A stretch of 64,000 bases of DNA. It comes from an uncultured Collinsella sp. (lineage in GTDB: Bacteria > Actinomycetota > Coriobacteriia > Coriobacteriales > Coriobacteriaceae). Of this stretch, positions 50,420 to 59,837 are shown piece by piece. Below the pieces are notes generated by a model. The model searched no databases, was not told where the DNA came from, and saw only the letters and a list, made by a program, of their open reading frames with translations. Where the stretch lies: NCBI GenBank assembly GCA_958353395.1, contig CATWSG010000004.1, positions 1-64,000 of the forward strand. Direction: 5' to 3'. Position numbers and translations under genes: made by a program. The stretch's first letter is position 1, and each line of letters opens with the position of its first letter.

Positions 50420-51931
50420 TTAGTAGCTATCGTACGAATAGTCGGTAGAATCGCTGGGCGTCTGACCGTCAGTTGCGGTATCGGCGCCATCCGTGGACTG
50501 GGTATCGGTACCGTCGGTGGTATCGGTACCATCGGTGGTGTCGGTACCATCAGAACTTTCACCATTCTCGGAATCAGACGTCTCCTTCTTGGGAACGGTG
50601 ATCGTCACACGCGCCACGCCCGAGGTCTTGGTATCGTAACGAACCTTTTCACCGTTCCTGGTAACGGTGACATCGGAAGGCTTGGACGTGGTGATCTCGA
50701 TCGAAGACTCGGGCGTGTACTCCTGCTCAAAGGGGCCAGTCGCCTGGGCGCCATAGACCGACTTGCCGTCGACCTTGACCTCAATCCACGCGGTCTTTCC
50801 CTTGGCAACGGAGACTTTGACCTTCGTGACCTCGTTCTCTTCCTTCTTGGCCGTCGTCTTGGTAGCGTCCGAATCAGTCGACTCATCCGTCGCCTCATCG
50901 GTGTCATCGTCCTCGTCGACCGTTTCGGTCTTCTTAGAAGACTTCTTAGTCGTCATCTTGGTAGCAGTGGGCGTCTCGGGCGTGTTCCCGGGCGCCGAAG
51001 ATGCGCAGCCGCGCAGAAGCACCACGATGAGCACAATCAACAGCAGCACAACGGCACCGATGCCGGCGTAGACGATACGCGGATCGAGCCCGTTGTTTTG
51101 AGGAGTACGTGATCCGCCGCGTCCACGACCGGAACTGCCGCGGCCGCCTCCCTGAGGCATACGACCGCGATTGCTATCGGAACGGCCGCGATAGCCGCCC
51201 TGGCCCTGAAGGCTGCGCTGACCCGAGCGGGGCGCAAGCTCACCGCGGCCTTGATAGCCACGCTGGCCCGAACGCGAAGCCGAAGAGCGCTGGCCATACG
51301 GCTGTGATTGAGAGCGAAGACGCGGCGTCACCTGCGTGGTATCGGCATCCGCATAGCCACCGCGAGAGCGTCCCATAGAGGCACCACGGTAACCGCGATC
51401 GGAATAGCCGCCGTCGCCGTAGCCGGCACGAGGGTCACGCGCCACGCCGCGGGCAGCGGGAAGTGCACGGTCCTCGGGCATCGGCGTACTGCGGAACCGG
51501 TCACGCTGTGAGCGAATCTCCTCGCCCGAACCCGTCTCGGTAATATAACCGGCCTGCTGAGGACGCTGTCCATAGCGGGTCGAACGACCGCCCTGAACCA
51601 TCAGGAAGCGCCCGTTATCGACCGAGGAACGCGAATTGACGTAGCCGGCGGCGTCCTGAAAACGACCGCCCCGCTGGGACGTCTCGCGTTCGTATGCCAT
51701 CAGGTCGTCAAAGTAGGCATTGACGACCTCGCGCGGATTGAGGCCCAAAAAGCGAGCATAGCTCGAAATCATGCCCTGCGCATAGCCGCGCGGCGGCATC
51801 GAAGCAAAGTTACCGGTCTCGAAAAACTCGATGATCTGCGGCCTGATTTTGATGGTGTTGGCGACCTGCTGAATGGAAAGGCCCATTCGGCGACGCTGCT
51901 CGAGCAGCATGTCACCAAAGCGTGCAGCCAT
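50420..51931 (-). CDS. RodZ-like HTH/membrane/DUF4115 protein with RG-rich region
   Basis: A 503-residue protein with an HTH_25 domain at the N-terminus (about 3-75, RRRMGLSIQQVANTIKIRPQIIEFFE), as in RodZ, which links MreB to the cell wall. Residues 110-280 are a long Arg/Gly/Ser/Tyr-rich low-complexity region (many RGGY and GYRG units), followed by one membrane helix (about 287-308) and a DUF4115 domain (about 365-445, GKTAWIEVKVDGKSVYGAQ). The C-terminus is an acidic repeat of DGTDT units. The RG-rich part is unusual for RodZ. It overlaps ftsK by one base. No mreB is in the window. Confidence 0.85.
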   Translation of the reverse strand: MAARFGDMLLEQRRRMGLSIQQVANTIKIRPQIIEFFETGNFASMPPRGYAQGMISSYARFLGLNPREVVNAYFDDLMAYERETSQRGGRFQDAAGYVNSRSSVDNGRFLMVQGGRSTRYGQRPQQAGYITETGSGEEIRSQRDRFRSTPMPEDRALPAARGVARDPRAGYGDGGYSDRGYRGASMGRSRGGYADADTTQVTPRLRSQSQPYGQRSSASRSGQRGYQGRGELAPRSGQRSLQGQGGYRGRSDSNRGRMPQGGGRGSSGRGRGGSRTPQNNGLDPRIVYAGIGAVVLLLIVLIVVLLRGCASSAPGNTPETPTATKMTTKKSSKKTETVDEDDDTDEATDESTDSDATKTTAKKEENEVTKVKVSVAKGKTAWIEVKVDGKSVYGAQATGPFEQEYTPESSIEITTSKPSDVTVTRNGEKVRYDTKTSGVARVTITVPKKETSDSENGESSDGTDTTDGTDTTDGTDTQSTDGADTATDGQTPSDSTDYSYDSY

Positions 51932-54711
51932 CAGAATCCTCCAAACTCACGATCTTCACGTGCCATCTCGGCGTCGACAGACTCCAGCGCGGCAAGCCCC
52001 TCCTCGTCCAACAGGACCTCGCGCGGCTTGGAACCGTCGGGCGGGCCGACGACACCCTTTTCTTCCAGCATATCCATAATACGCCCGGCACGCGCATAGC
52101 CAACCTTCAGACGACGTTGCAGGCCAGATGTGGAGCCAAGCTGCGATTCCACCACAATATGGGCGGCTTCCCAAATGAGCGGATCATCGTCTTGCGGCTC
52201 GGCGACTCCGGTGCGGACAATGCCGCCGCCACCCGCCATGGACATGGAAGCGGGCGCCACGGCAGACAGGATCTCCTCGTGGTAGTCGGGCTCGCTCTGC
52301 GACTTGACGAACTCGACAATCTCGTTGATTTCGTCATCCGAGACAAAGCAGCCCTGGATACGGCGAGGCTTGCCCCAGTCGACCTTGGAGAACAGCATGT
52401 CGCCCAAACCGGTGAGCTTTTCGGCACCCATCTGGTCGATAATGACGCGCGAGTCGATGCCCGTGGCGACGTTAAAGGCGATGCGGTTGGTGATGTTGGC
52501 CTTGATGAGGCCCGTCACCACGTTGGAGCTGGGGCGCTGCGTGGCCACGATAAGATGAATACCGGCGGCACGGCCCAGCTGTGCAATACGTACGATCGAG
52601 GCCTCGACATCCTTACCGGCGACCATCATCAGGTCCGAGAGCTCGTCGATGATAATGACCAGATAGGGCATCTTTTGCGGCGGGTTATCGTAATGCTCAA
52701 ACTCGCCGGCGGCCTGCTTTTCGTTGTAGGTCGAGATCTTACGCACGTTAAGGCGCTCGAAGACCTTCAGGCGACGCTCCATCTCGGACACGGCCCATTG
52801 CAGGGCGCTCGCGGCCTGCTTGGGTTCGGTAACGACCGGTACGTAAAGATGCGGCAGGCCGTTATAGCCCGCGAGCTCGACGCGCTTGGGGTCGACCATG
52901 ATCAGGCGAACATCCTCGGGAAGGGCACGCATGAGCAGGGTCGTGATGATGGAGTTGATCATGACCGACTTACCGGAACCCGTGGTACCGGCAATCAACA
53001 GGTGGGGCATCTTGGCGAGGTCAGCGACGACTGGAGTGCCCTCGGCGTCGCGGCCGATGGCGAGCTCGAGCGGACCGCCCTTCACATAGGGCAGCACGTC
53101 GCCCAGGTTGACGTTCTGGCGCTTGCGGTTGGGAATCTCGATGCCCACGAGCGAGGTGCCGGGGATCGGGGCAAAGATACGTACCGACTGGGCAGCGAGC
53201 GAAAGCGCGATATCGTCCTCGAGGCTCGAAATCTTGCTCACGCGCTCGCCCTCACCAGGCTGCAGCTTAAAGGTCGTCACCGTGGGGCCGGCGATCCAGC
53301 CGACCACGCGGGCACTGCGGCCAAACTCAAGCAAGGTGGATTGCAGTGACTCAGCGGTCTGCTCCAACTCCTTGTCCGAAGACGCGGCGGAAGCCGACTG
53401 CGGGTTGGCATGCAGGATTTCGAGCGGCGGAAGCTTGAGGCCGTCCTCTTCTTCGCCCTCGTTATCTGCGGCGCCACCGTCCGCTCCCCCATCGCTAGCC
53501 GCAGCCGATTCGACGGCACTCGAGGCAGGCGCATCGGCAACCTTGGGATGCTTCAAGAAGTCGGGAATCTGAGGTGCTGCCGAGACAGGATTCACGGCAA
53601 ACGGCGGCTCGGACTCGTCGATCTTATCGGGGTCGTCTTCCATCGAAAGTTGACCGGTTACCTGGTCGCGCTTTGCATGGCGACGCGGCAGCAAAGTTGT
53701 CTTTGCGGTCTCAATCGGAGCCTCGTCGTCCTCGTCATCGCCCTCGGTAAGCTCAATCTCGCTATCGGACCAGGACGGGTCGGGCTCACTCGTATTGAGC
53801 TTAGGCGTGGCCTTGCCCTTCTTGGCATGGCGGCGCGGCAGCAGCGTCGTCTTAGCGCGCTCGGCCTCCACGGCATCGGATACGTCGACAAACGGATCCT
53901 CGTCCTCGTCGTCATCGTCCAAAACCGGGTCCACATCGTTGCCCATGACCGTGGTCACGGCAGCATCGGAGCCCTTTTGACGAAGAATGCTCAAGTGCGG
54001 ACGGGCAACGCCGGGCACCGACAGGGCTTCGTCGTCACCCCACGGGCTCGCGTTGACGTCGGAACGACGGCGCTCGGCAAAATCGGCCGCACGGTCGCGA
54101 GCAGAGCGCAGCACGCCACCCACCGAAAAGCCGATGATGACAAAACCAACGACGGCCAGACCCAACAGGACCACCATCGCGATAGGCTTACCCAGTGCAT
54201 TCTGCAGCGCACTCGCAATAAACGCACCGATGTAGCCACCCGAGGCGGACAGATTTTGCGGCGTAAACATAAGGTCACAAGAGACACTCGTACCCGGCAC
54301 CATCAGCGAAAGAATGGAGACGACGGCGATAAAGACCACGGCTCCGCCCGCGACCGAGCGAATGTTGAGCGGCGAGTCCTCACCTAAAAAGAGCGTGGCG
54401 GCAAACAGCAAAATGACGATCGGCAGCACGTAGGCGCCCAGACCAAAGCCTAGGTGGTAGAAACCGGCAACCGCAGCCGTCACGGGTGCGGTCGCCGGCG
54501 AAATCACGGCAATGAAGGACGCAATCGCCAAAACGGCGATGACCACGCCGGCGATATCGCGGTTGGCCGAGGGCTCCACCAAGGGCTCAAAATCGTCGAA
54601 GTCCGTCTCGTGGCCCTTATTGGCACGCAGATGGGAACCGGCACCCTTAGCAGATGCCGGTTGGTTATTGGCCTTATTGCCTTTGGCGTTTTGTGCAGAT
54701 CCGCGCGCCAA
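51931..54711 (-). CDS. ftsK: DNA translocase FtsK/SpoIIIE
   Basis: A 926-residue membrane-bound DNA pump for clearing chromosomes from the division septum. The N-terminus holds about four membrane segments (about 53-210); the linker (about 240-430) is acidic and contains two copies of TTLLPRRHAK about 50 residues apart. The motor has Walker A GTTGSGKS (about 573-580), a Walker B-region IIIDELSDLMM, and RIAQLGRAAGIHLIVATQRPSS. A gamma winged helix ends the protein (STSGLQRRLKVGYARAGRIMDMLE). KOPS-type loading sites were not searched for. It overlaps the RodZ-like gene by one base. Confidence 0.95.
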   Translation of the reverse strand: MARGSAQNAKGNKANNQPASAKGAGSHLRANKGHETDFDDFEPLVEPSANRDIAGVVIAVLAIASFIAVISPATAPVTAAVAGFYHLGFGLGAYVLPIVILLFAATLFLGEDSPLNIRSVAGGAVVFIAVVSILSLMVPGTSVSCDLMFTPQNLSASGGYIGAFIASALQNALGKPIAMVVLLGLAVVGFVIIGFSVGGVLRSARDRAADFAERRRSDVNASPWGDDEALSVPGVARPHLSILRQKGSDAAVTTVMGNDVDPVLDDDDEDEDPFVDVSDAVEAERAKTTLLPRRHAKKGKATPKLNTSEPDPSWSDSEIELTEGDDEDDEAPIETAKTTLLPRRHAKRDQVTGQLSMEDDPDKIDESEPPFAVNPVSAAPQIPDFLKHPKVADAPASSAVESAAASDGGADGGAADNEGEEEDGLKLPPLEILHANPQSASAASSDKELEQTAESLQSTLLEFGRSARVVGWIAGPTVTTFKLQPGEGERVSKISSLEDDIALSLAAQSVRIFAPIPGTSLVGIEIPNRKRQNVNLGDVLPYVKGGPLELAIGRDAEGTPVVADLAKMPHLLIAGTTGSGKSVMINSIITTLLMRALPEDVRLIMVDPKRVELAGYNGLPHLYVPVVTEPKQAASALQWAVSEMERRLKVFERLNVRKISTYNEKQAAGEFEHYDNPPQKMPYLVIIIDELSDLMMVAGKDVEASIVRIAQLGRAAGIHLIVATQRPSSNVVTGLIKANITNRIAFNVATGIDSRVIIDQMGAEKLTGLGDMLFSKVDWGKPRRIQGCFVSDDEINEIVEFVKSQSEPDYHEEILSAVAPASMSMAGGGGIVRTGVAEPQDDDPLIWEAAHIVVESQLGSTSGLQRRLKVGYARAGRIMDMLEEKGVVGPPDGSKPREVLLDEEGLAALESVDAEMAREDREFGGF

Positions 54712-54712
54712 A

Positions 54713-56383
54713 CTAAACCTCCATGACGACCGGGATGATCATCGGACGGGTGCGCGTACGGCTCCAGATAAAGTTAGAGAGCGAATCGCGCACGGCCTTG
54801 CGAATGGCATCGGAACCGCTGCTCGTAAAGCTGAACTTGCCCTTCTCAATCGTCTTCATAATGGACGCGGAGGCATCCTCGGAGAACTGGTCGTCGATGG
54901 CAAACGAGACGCCGCGGCCCGAGAACTCGATGGCCTCGATCTTCTTGTGCTTGAGCGAGACGATGGCAACAGCGGTAACCATACCGTCGTTGGCGAGCTT
55001 CTGGCGATCGCGCAGGACGATGGGGTCGGTATCGCCGATACGCAGGCCGTCGACGTAAACGACGCCGGACTCGACGGGCGTACCGCGTTTGACGATACCG
55101 CCGCGCATCTCGAGCGTGTCGCCGTTATCGAGGATAAAGATATGATCGTCCTTGATGCCCATCTTGCGGGCCAGCTGGGCATGGGCGCGCAGATGCACGG
55201 CCTCACCGTGAACCGGCATAAAGTACGTGGGCTTGGCCATGGCCATCAGGAGCTTGAGCTCCTCCTGGCTACCGTGACCCGAGACGTGGACGAGAGCGCG
55301 GTTCTTATCCCACACGTCGCAGCCGAGCTTGGCCAGACTGTTGACGACCTGCTGGACGGCCTTCTCGTTGCCAGGAACGGGAGTTGCCGAGAGGATGACG
55401 GTATCGCCCTCGTGGATAGAGAGCGTCTTGTGCTCGCCATTGGCCATGCGGGACAGAGCCGACAGCGGCTCGCCCTGCGAACCGGTGCACATGACGACGA
55501 TCTTATCGTCGGGCAGGTTATCGATATCGAAGGCATCGATGATATCGGCATCGTCGATGTTGAGGTAGCCCAGCTCGCGCGCGACGCGGGTGTTGGTGAG
55601 CATGGAGCGACCGGTCACAACGACCTTACGGCCGCACTTGCGGGCGGCATCGCAGATCTGCTGCAGGCGATGGATATGGCTCGAGAACGACGCGACGAAC
55701 ACGCGACCCGGGGCGTTCTTGATGGCATGCAGCAGGTTGGGACCAACCTCGGCCTCGGACTTGGTGAAGCCAGGAACCGTGGCGTTGGTGGAGTCGGAAA
55801 GCAGCAGGTCGATGCCCTGCTTGGCAAAGCGGCTGATAGCGGCATAGTCGGGCGTGACACCATCGATGGGCGTCTGGTCGAGCTTAAAGTCGCCGGTGTG
55901 CATAACGGTGCCCTGGTTGGTGCGGATGAACACGCCCAGAGCGCCGGGGATGGAGTGCGTCATCGAGAAGAAGTCGAGCGAGATGCCACCGAGGTTGACA
56001 TGGCTGCCGCCCTTGACCTCGCGGAACTTGGGTGCGCGGATGCGGAACTCAGAAAGCTTGCCCTCGATAAAGCCAAGCGTCAGCTTGCTCGAGAAGATGG
56101 GCACCCTGTTGTTGAGGTCCTGCAGCAGGTACGGAAGCGAACCGGTGTGGTCCTCGTGGCCGTGGGTGACGACGATACCGCGGAGCTTCTCCTCGTTCTC
56201 CAAAACATAGGTGTAGTCGGGAAGCACCAGGTCGATACCGGGCTGGGAGTCATCCGGGAACATGAGACCGGCGTCGACGAGCACCATGTCGTCGCCGCAC
56301 TCGAAGACCGTCATGTTCTTGCCGATGCCGTCAAGGCCGCCGAGCGGAATGATCTTCAAGGGAGATGATTTTTTAGCTGCCAT
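54713..56383 (-). CDS. rnj: Ribonuclease J
   Basis: RNase J has endo- and 5'-exonuclease activity in mRNA decay and rRNA maturation. The 556-residue protein has the metallo-beta-lactamase motif THGHEDHTG (about 75-83), MHTGDFKLDQ, the beta-CASP domain with SDSTNA, VASFSSHIHR and CTGSQGEP, and a C-terminal domain. I choose ATG 56383 (MAAKKSSPLK), since the longer frame has no matching family start. It sits directly upstream of ftsK (stop and ATG adjacent), and the hairpin-rich spacer separates it from pnp. Confidence 0.95.
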   Translation of the reverse strand: MAAKKSSPLKIIPLGGLDGIGKNMTVFECGDDMVLVDAGLMFPDDSQPGIDLVLPDYTYVLENEEKLRGIVVTHGHEDHTGSLPYLLQDLNNRVPIFSSKLTLGFIEGKLSEFRIRAPKFREVKGGSHVNLGGISLDFFSMTHSIPGALGVFIRTNQGTVMHTGDFKLDQTPIDGVTPDYAAISRFAKQGIDLLLSDSTNATVPGFTKSEAEVGPNLLHAIKNAPGRVFVASFSSHIHRLQQICDAARKCGRKVVVTGRSMLTNTRVARELGYLNIDDADIIDAFDIDNLPDDKIVVMCTGSQGEPLSALSRMANGEHKTLSIHEGDTVILSATPVPGNEKAVQQVVNSLAKLGCDVWDKNRALVHVSGHGSQEELKLLMAMAKPTYFMPVHGEAVHLRAHAQLARKMGIKDDHIFILDNGDTLEMRGGIVKRGTPVESGVVYVDGLRIGDTDPIVLRDRQKLANDGMVTAVAIVSLKHKKIEAIEFSGRGVSFAIDDQFSEDASASIMKTIEKGKFSFTSSGSDAIRKAVRDSLSNFIWSRTRTRPMIIPVVMEV

Positions 56384-56573
56384 AGGTGAGTGTTGTTTCC
56401 TTTCTTCGAAACGGGTCTGAAACAACCGACGGGGCGCTTCTGGCAAACCGACCGTCGGGCACATACAACAAAGCATCGCAGAGTCGATGCAATAACCACA
56501 GTATGATACCCATTTGCACAACAACAGACCACCCATGCGTCAAAGCCCCATCTGAACTGGTCTATCCCGCCGG

Positions 56574-56702
56574 TTTCCCGTGGGGCGGGCACTGATGAAG
56601 TTTCCTGCTCTACAGTCCTGCTCACGACGGAGGCCACATTAAGTGGCCTCCTGTTCGTGCGGAACTCGCGATAAACTTCATCAGTGCCCGCCCCACGGGA
56701 AA
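56574..56702. repeat. Long hairpin element B1
   Basis: Arms 56574-56603 and 56673-56702 are perfect over 30 bp. The 69-base core contains an inner stem GGAGGCCAC/GTGGCCTCC (56629-56637 with 56643-56651) with a five-base loop and an outer CACGA/TCGTG extension. The core matches B2 in inverse orientation; outer arms match only in the innermost GAAGTTT/AAACTTC. Confidence 0.85.
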
Positions 56703-56831
56703 TCTGCCAATAAGGGACAGGTTTATTTTGGTCGGTTTTATCTGGGGAAATGCTGCTTCGTCTATCTACAAATCTGGAATCTGACTACCGAATAGACTGT
56801 CTAACTCAATAGCAAGCGGCACTAACCAGCC

Positions 56832-56974
56832 CTTTTGCTTGCGCCCGGGAGGGACGCATATGAAGTTTATCGCGAGTTCCGCACGCAAAGGAAAGCACTT
56901 AATGTGCTTTCCGTCTTGCGCAGGACTGTAGAGCAGGAAACTTCATATGCGTCCCTCCCGGGCGCAAGCAAAAG
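56832..56974. repeat. Long hairpin element B2
   Basis: Arms 56832-56868 and 56938-56974 are perfect over 37 bp. The core holds an inner stem GGAAAGCAC/GTGCTTTCC (56890-56898 with 56904-56912). Relative to B1 several inner-stem base pairs change on both sides while pairing is kept, and the flanking core (ATCGCGAGTTCCGCACG, GCAGGACTGTAGAGCAGG) is nearly constant. Confidence 0.85.
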
Positions 56975-57000
56975 GGCGACCCCTGTCCGGAGTCGCCCTT
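56972..57000 (-). terminator. Terminator of pnp
   Basis: AAGGGCGAC pairs perfectly with GTCGCCCTT; on the minus strand TTGCTTG follows. It overlaps the outer edge of B2 by three bases. Confidence 0.75.
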
Positions 57001-57023
57001 GTTGAGCTGCTTATGTGTAGCTG

Positions 57024-59270
57024 TTACTCGGCGTCGTGGTGACGGCGGGGCTTGCGGCCTCCGTTGTCGCCGGGACGGCGCGGACGGTCGCTGCGCTCGG
57101 AGCGCTCGCGACGCGGACGCTCACGGCGCTGGAAGTGCTCGCCGTAGCCCTCGGAGGCACCCTCGGCGCGAGCCGGGGCCTCGGGTTTGTCAAGACGATC
57201 GAGCGAGATCTTGCCGCGATCGTCGACCTCGATGACGACGACCTTGACCTCGTCGCCCACGTTGAGGACGTCCTCGACCTTCTCCACGCGGCCCTTGGCG
57301 ACGCGGGAGATGTGCAGCAGGCCGTCCTTACCAGGCAGCAGGTTGACGAAGGCGCCGAAGGGCTGGATGGAAACCACACGACCGGTGTACTCCTCGCCCG
57401 GCTCGGGAACCTTGATGATGAGCTTGATGCGCTCGACAGCCTGGTCGACGGACTCGCCGGTGCCGCCGACAAAGACGGTGCCGTCCTCCTGGATGTCGAC
57501 CGAAGCGCCAGTCTCGTCCTGGATGCCGCGGATGACCTTACCGCCGGAACCGATGACGTCGCGAATCTTATCAGTCGGAACCTGGATGGAGACGATACGC
57601 GGAGCGGTGCTGCGCGTGGTGTGGCGCGGCTCGGGGATCACATCGAGCATCTTCTGCAGGATGAAGGCGCGACCCTCCTTGGCCTGCTGCAGGGCGCGGG
57701 CCAAGATGTCGAAGGTAAGGCCGGTGGCCTTGTTGTCCATCTGCAGGGCGGTGATGCCCTCGGTGGTGCCGGTGACCTTAAAGTCCATGTCGCCCAGGAA
57801 GTCCTCGAGACCCTGGATGTCGGACAGGACCACGGTCTTGCCCTCCTCCTGGATCAAACCCATGGCGATACCGGAGACCGGGCGCTTAATGGGCACACCG
57901 CCGTCCATAAGGGCGAGAGTGGAGCCGCAGGTCGAAGCCATCGAAGAGGAGCCGTTGGACTCCATGACCTCGGAGACGACGCGGATGGCGTAGGGGAACT
58001 CGTTCTCGTCGGGAAGCACCGGAAGCAGAGCGCGCTCGGCCAGATTGCCGTGACCGATCTCGCGGCGCTTGGGGCTGCCCATGCGGCCGGTCTCGCCGGT
58101 GCAGAACGGCGGGAAGTTGTAGTGGTGCATATAGCGCTTGCCCTCGGTGGGCTCGATGGTATCCAGACGCTGGCCCTCGTTGAGCATGCCGAGTGACAGG
58201 ACGGAGAGCACCTGGGTCTGGCCACGCTGGAACAGACCGGAGCCGTGAACGAGCGGCAGGTAGTTGTCCTTCACCATGATGGGACGGATCTCATCGGCGG
58301 CACGGCCGTCGACGCGCTCACCGGTCTCGACGACCATGGTGCGCATAGCCTTCTTCTCGAGCTTCTTGAGCGCCACGGGAATCTCACGCTCCCAAGCGGC
58401 CTGCTCCTCCTCGGTAAACTCAGCGCGGATGGACTCCTTCAGAGCCTCGACCTTGCCGATACGGGAGAGCTTGTCGGCGTCGCGAAGGGCGGCTGCCATC
58501 TCGTCGTAGTGGGCGAAGATGCGCTCCTGGACCTCCTCGACGGGCTGGTCGAGCGGGTACTCCTTCTTGACGATGGGGCCGTTGACCTGCTCCCACTCGG
58601 CGACGAACTCGTCCTGAGCCTGGCAGAAGGCAGCAAGGGCCTCCTGGCCAAACTTCATGGCGGCGAGCATGTCGTCCTCAGAAATCTCCTCGGCACCGGC
58701 CTCGACCATCGAGATGAAGTCAGCAGAGCCGCCCAGCTCCAGGTCCAGATCGGAGTTCTCGCGCTCCTCGTAGGTGGGGTTGACGATAAACTCGCCGGTC
58801 TCCACGTTACGGCCGATGCGCACGCAGGCAAGCGGGCCCTCGAAGGGCACGCCGCCAAGCGTCATGGCCAGGGAAGCACCCATGACGTTGATGACATCGA
58901 AGGGGTTGACCTGGTCGGCGACGAGCGAGGTGGCGACGATGTGCACCTCGTTGCGGAAGCCGTCCGGGAAGCTCGGGCGAATCGGACGGTCGATCATGCG
59001 CGCGGTGAGCGTGGCCTTCTCGCTGGGACGGCCCTCACGCTTGAGGTAGCCACCCGGGATGCGGCCGGCGGCGTACATCTTCTCGTTGAAGTCGACGGTC
59101 AGCGGGAAGAAGTCGTAGTTCTTACGCTCCTTGGAGACGACCACGGTGTCGAGCATCGTGGTGTCGCCCTGCTTGACCAGACAGGCGCCGGTGGCCTGCT
59201 TGGCAAGCTCGCCGGACTCAAAGGTGTAGGTCTTGCCGTACAGCTCAAAGGTCTTGGATACGAGTGTCAT
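57024..59270 (-). CDS. pnp: Polyribonucleotide nucleotidyltransferase (PNPase)
   Basis: PNPase degrades RNA 3' to 5' by phosphorolysis. The 748-residue protein has two RNase PH domains (second with MVVETGERVDGRAADEIRPI, FPPFCTGETGRMGSPKRREIGHGNLAERAL and DIQGLEDFLGDMDFKVTGT), a KH domain (DVIGSGGKVIRGIQDETGA) and an S1 domain (GEEYTGRVVSIQPFGAFVNLLPGKDGLLHIS). The tail is Arg-rich. It follows rpsO on the same strand, the conserved rpsO-pnp order. Long opposite-strand open frames over it are shadows of its codon usage. Confidence 0.97.
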   Translation of the reverse strand: MTLVSKTFELYGKTYTFESGELAKQATGACLVKQGDTTMLDTVVVSKERKNYDFFPLTVDFNEKMYAAGRIPGGYLKREGRPSEKATLTARMIDRPIRPSFPDGFRNEVHIVATSLVADQVNPFDVINVMGASLAMTLGGVPFEGPLACVRIGRNVETGEFIVNPTYEERENSDLDLELGGSADFISMVEAGAEEISEDDMLAAMKFGQEALAAFCQAQDEFVAEWEQVNGPIVKKEYPLDQPVEEVQERIFAHYDEMAAALRDADKLSRIGKVEALKESIRAEFTEEEQAAWEREIPVALKKLEKKAMRTMVVETGERVDGRAADEIRPIMVKDNYLPLVHGSGLFQRGQTQVLSVLSLGMLNEGQRLDTIEPTEGKRYMHHYNFPPFCTGETGRMGSPKRREIGHGNLAERALLPVLPDENEFPYAIRVVSEVMESNGSSSMASTCGSTLALMDGGVPIKRPVSGIAMGLIQEEGKTVVLSDIQGLEDFLGDMDFKVTGTTEGITALQMDNKATGLTFDILARALQQAKEGRAFILQKMLDVIPEPRHTTRSTAPRIVSIQVPTDKIRDVIGSGGKVIRGIQDETGASVDIQEDGTVFVGGTGESVDQAVERIKLIIKVPEPGEEYTGRVVSIQPFGAFVNLLPGKDGLLHISRVAKGRVEKVEDVLNVGDEVKVVVIEVDDRGKISLDRLDKPEAPARAEGASEGYGEHFQRRERPRRERSERSDRPRRPGDNGGRKPRRHHDAE

Positions 59271-59373
59271 TGTTCTCCTTTACCCCACAGGCCCCTTGCC
59301 TGCGGGCTTCTCATGTGACGTGGGCCCCCTGCCCCCGCCACGCTTCAGAGCGTGATTGTTCACGCCCTTACAC

Positions 59374-59405
59374 AAAAAGAGCGCCCCGCTGCGCAGGACG
59401 CTCTT
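59374..59405 (-). terminator. Terminator/attenuator between rpsO and pnp
   Basis: On the minus strand AAGAGCGTCC...GGGCGCTCTT pairs (7 bp plus inner CC/GG) and is followed by TTTTTG, 16 bases after the rpsO stop. pnp may be read through from rpsO or have its own promoter. Confidence 0.8.
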
Positions 59406-59420
59406 AGCATGTACAAATCC

Positions 59421-59699
59421 TTACTGGATGTTGTCGCGGATGCCCAGAGCCTTGATGAGCTCACGGTACTCGACGATGTCGCTCTTCTTGATGTAGGAGA
59501 GAAGACGACGACGACGGCCGACGAGCATGAGCAGACCACGACGGGTGTGGAAGTCCTTCTGGTGGGACTTCATGTGCTCGGTCAGCTCCTTGATGCGCTC
59601 GGTCAGGATGGCGACCTGAACCTTGGGGTTGCCGGTGTCGACCGGGGTGTTACCGAACTGGGCAGTCAGCTCCGCCTTGCGCTCTTTGGAAACAGTCAT
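59421..59699 (-). CDS. rpsO: Small ribosomal subunit protein S15
   Basis: S15 binds the central domain of 16S rRNA. The 92-residue protein is typical: DTGNPKVQVAILTERIKELTEHMKSHQKDFHTRRGLLMLVGRRRRLLSYI (about 21-70). I use ATG 59699 (MTVSKERKAE) with SD AAAGGTG; the longer frame reads through the leader. pnp follows. Confidence 0.97.
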   Translation of the reverse strand: MTVSKERKAELTAQFGNTPVDTGNPKVQVAILTERIKELTEHMKSHQKDFHTRRGLLMLVGRRRRLLSYIKKSDIVEYRELIKALGIRDNIQ

Positions 59700-59837
59700 T
59701 GTTTCACCTTTCGTTTTACGTCGCCCTCGGGCGACTCGATTCGCCTCGGACTGGGAAGCCGCCGGTGGAGCGAGCAACCAAGGTCGAGGTACCAACAGGT
59801 CGGTATGTTACCACAAGCAACCCGCGCCTGCGCATCA

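Larger units (their letters stand above)
56384..57023. other. Intergenic stretch with hairpin elements B1 and B2
   Basis: About 640 bases between rnj and pnp (both minus). The part nearest rnj is its leader. B1 (56574-56702) and B2 (56832-56974) are long hairpins with a shared core in opposite orientation. Between them, GGGACAGGTTTATTTTGGTC (56714-56733) is a further short oddity. No gene is seen. Confidence 0.7.

Noticed and set aside
57036..58196. 386-residue plus-strand open frame over pnp
   Set aside because: Antisense shadow caused by GC-rich codon bias; PNPase on the minus strand has all expected domains. The same applies to the long opposite-strand frames over recA, rny, ftsK, rnj, era and cmk-plsC.
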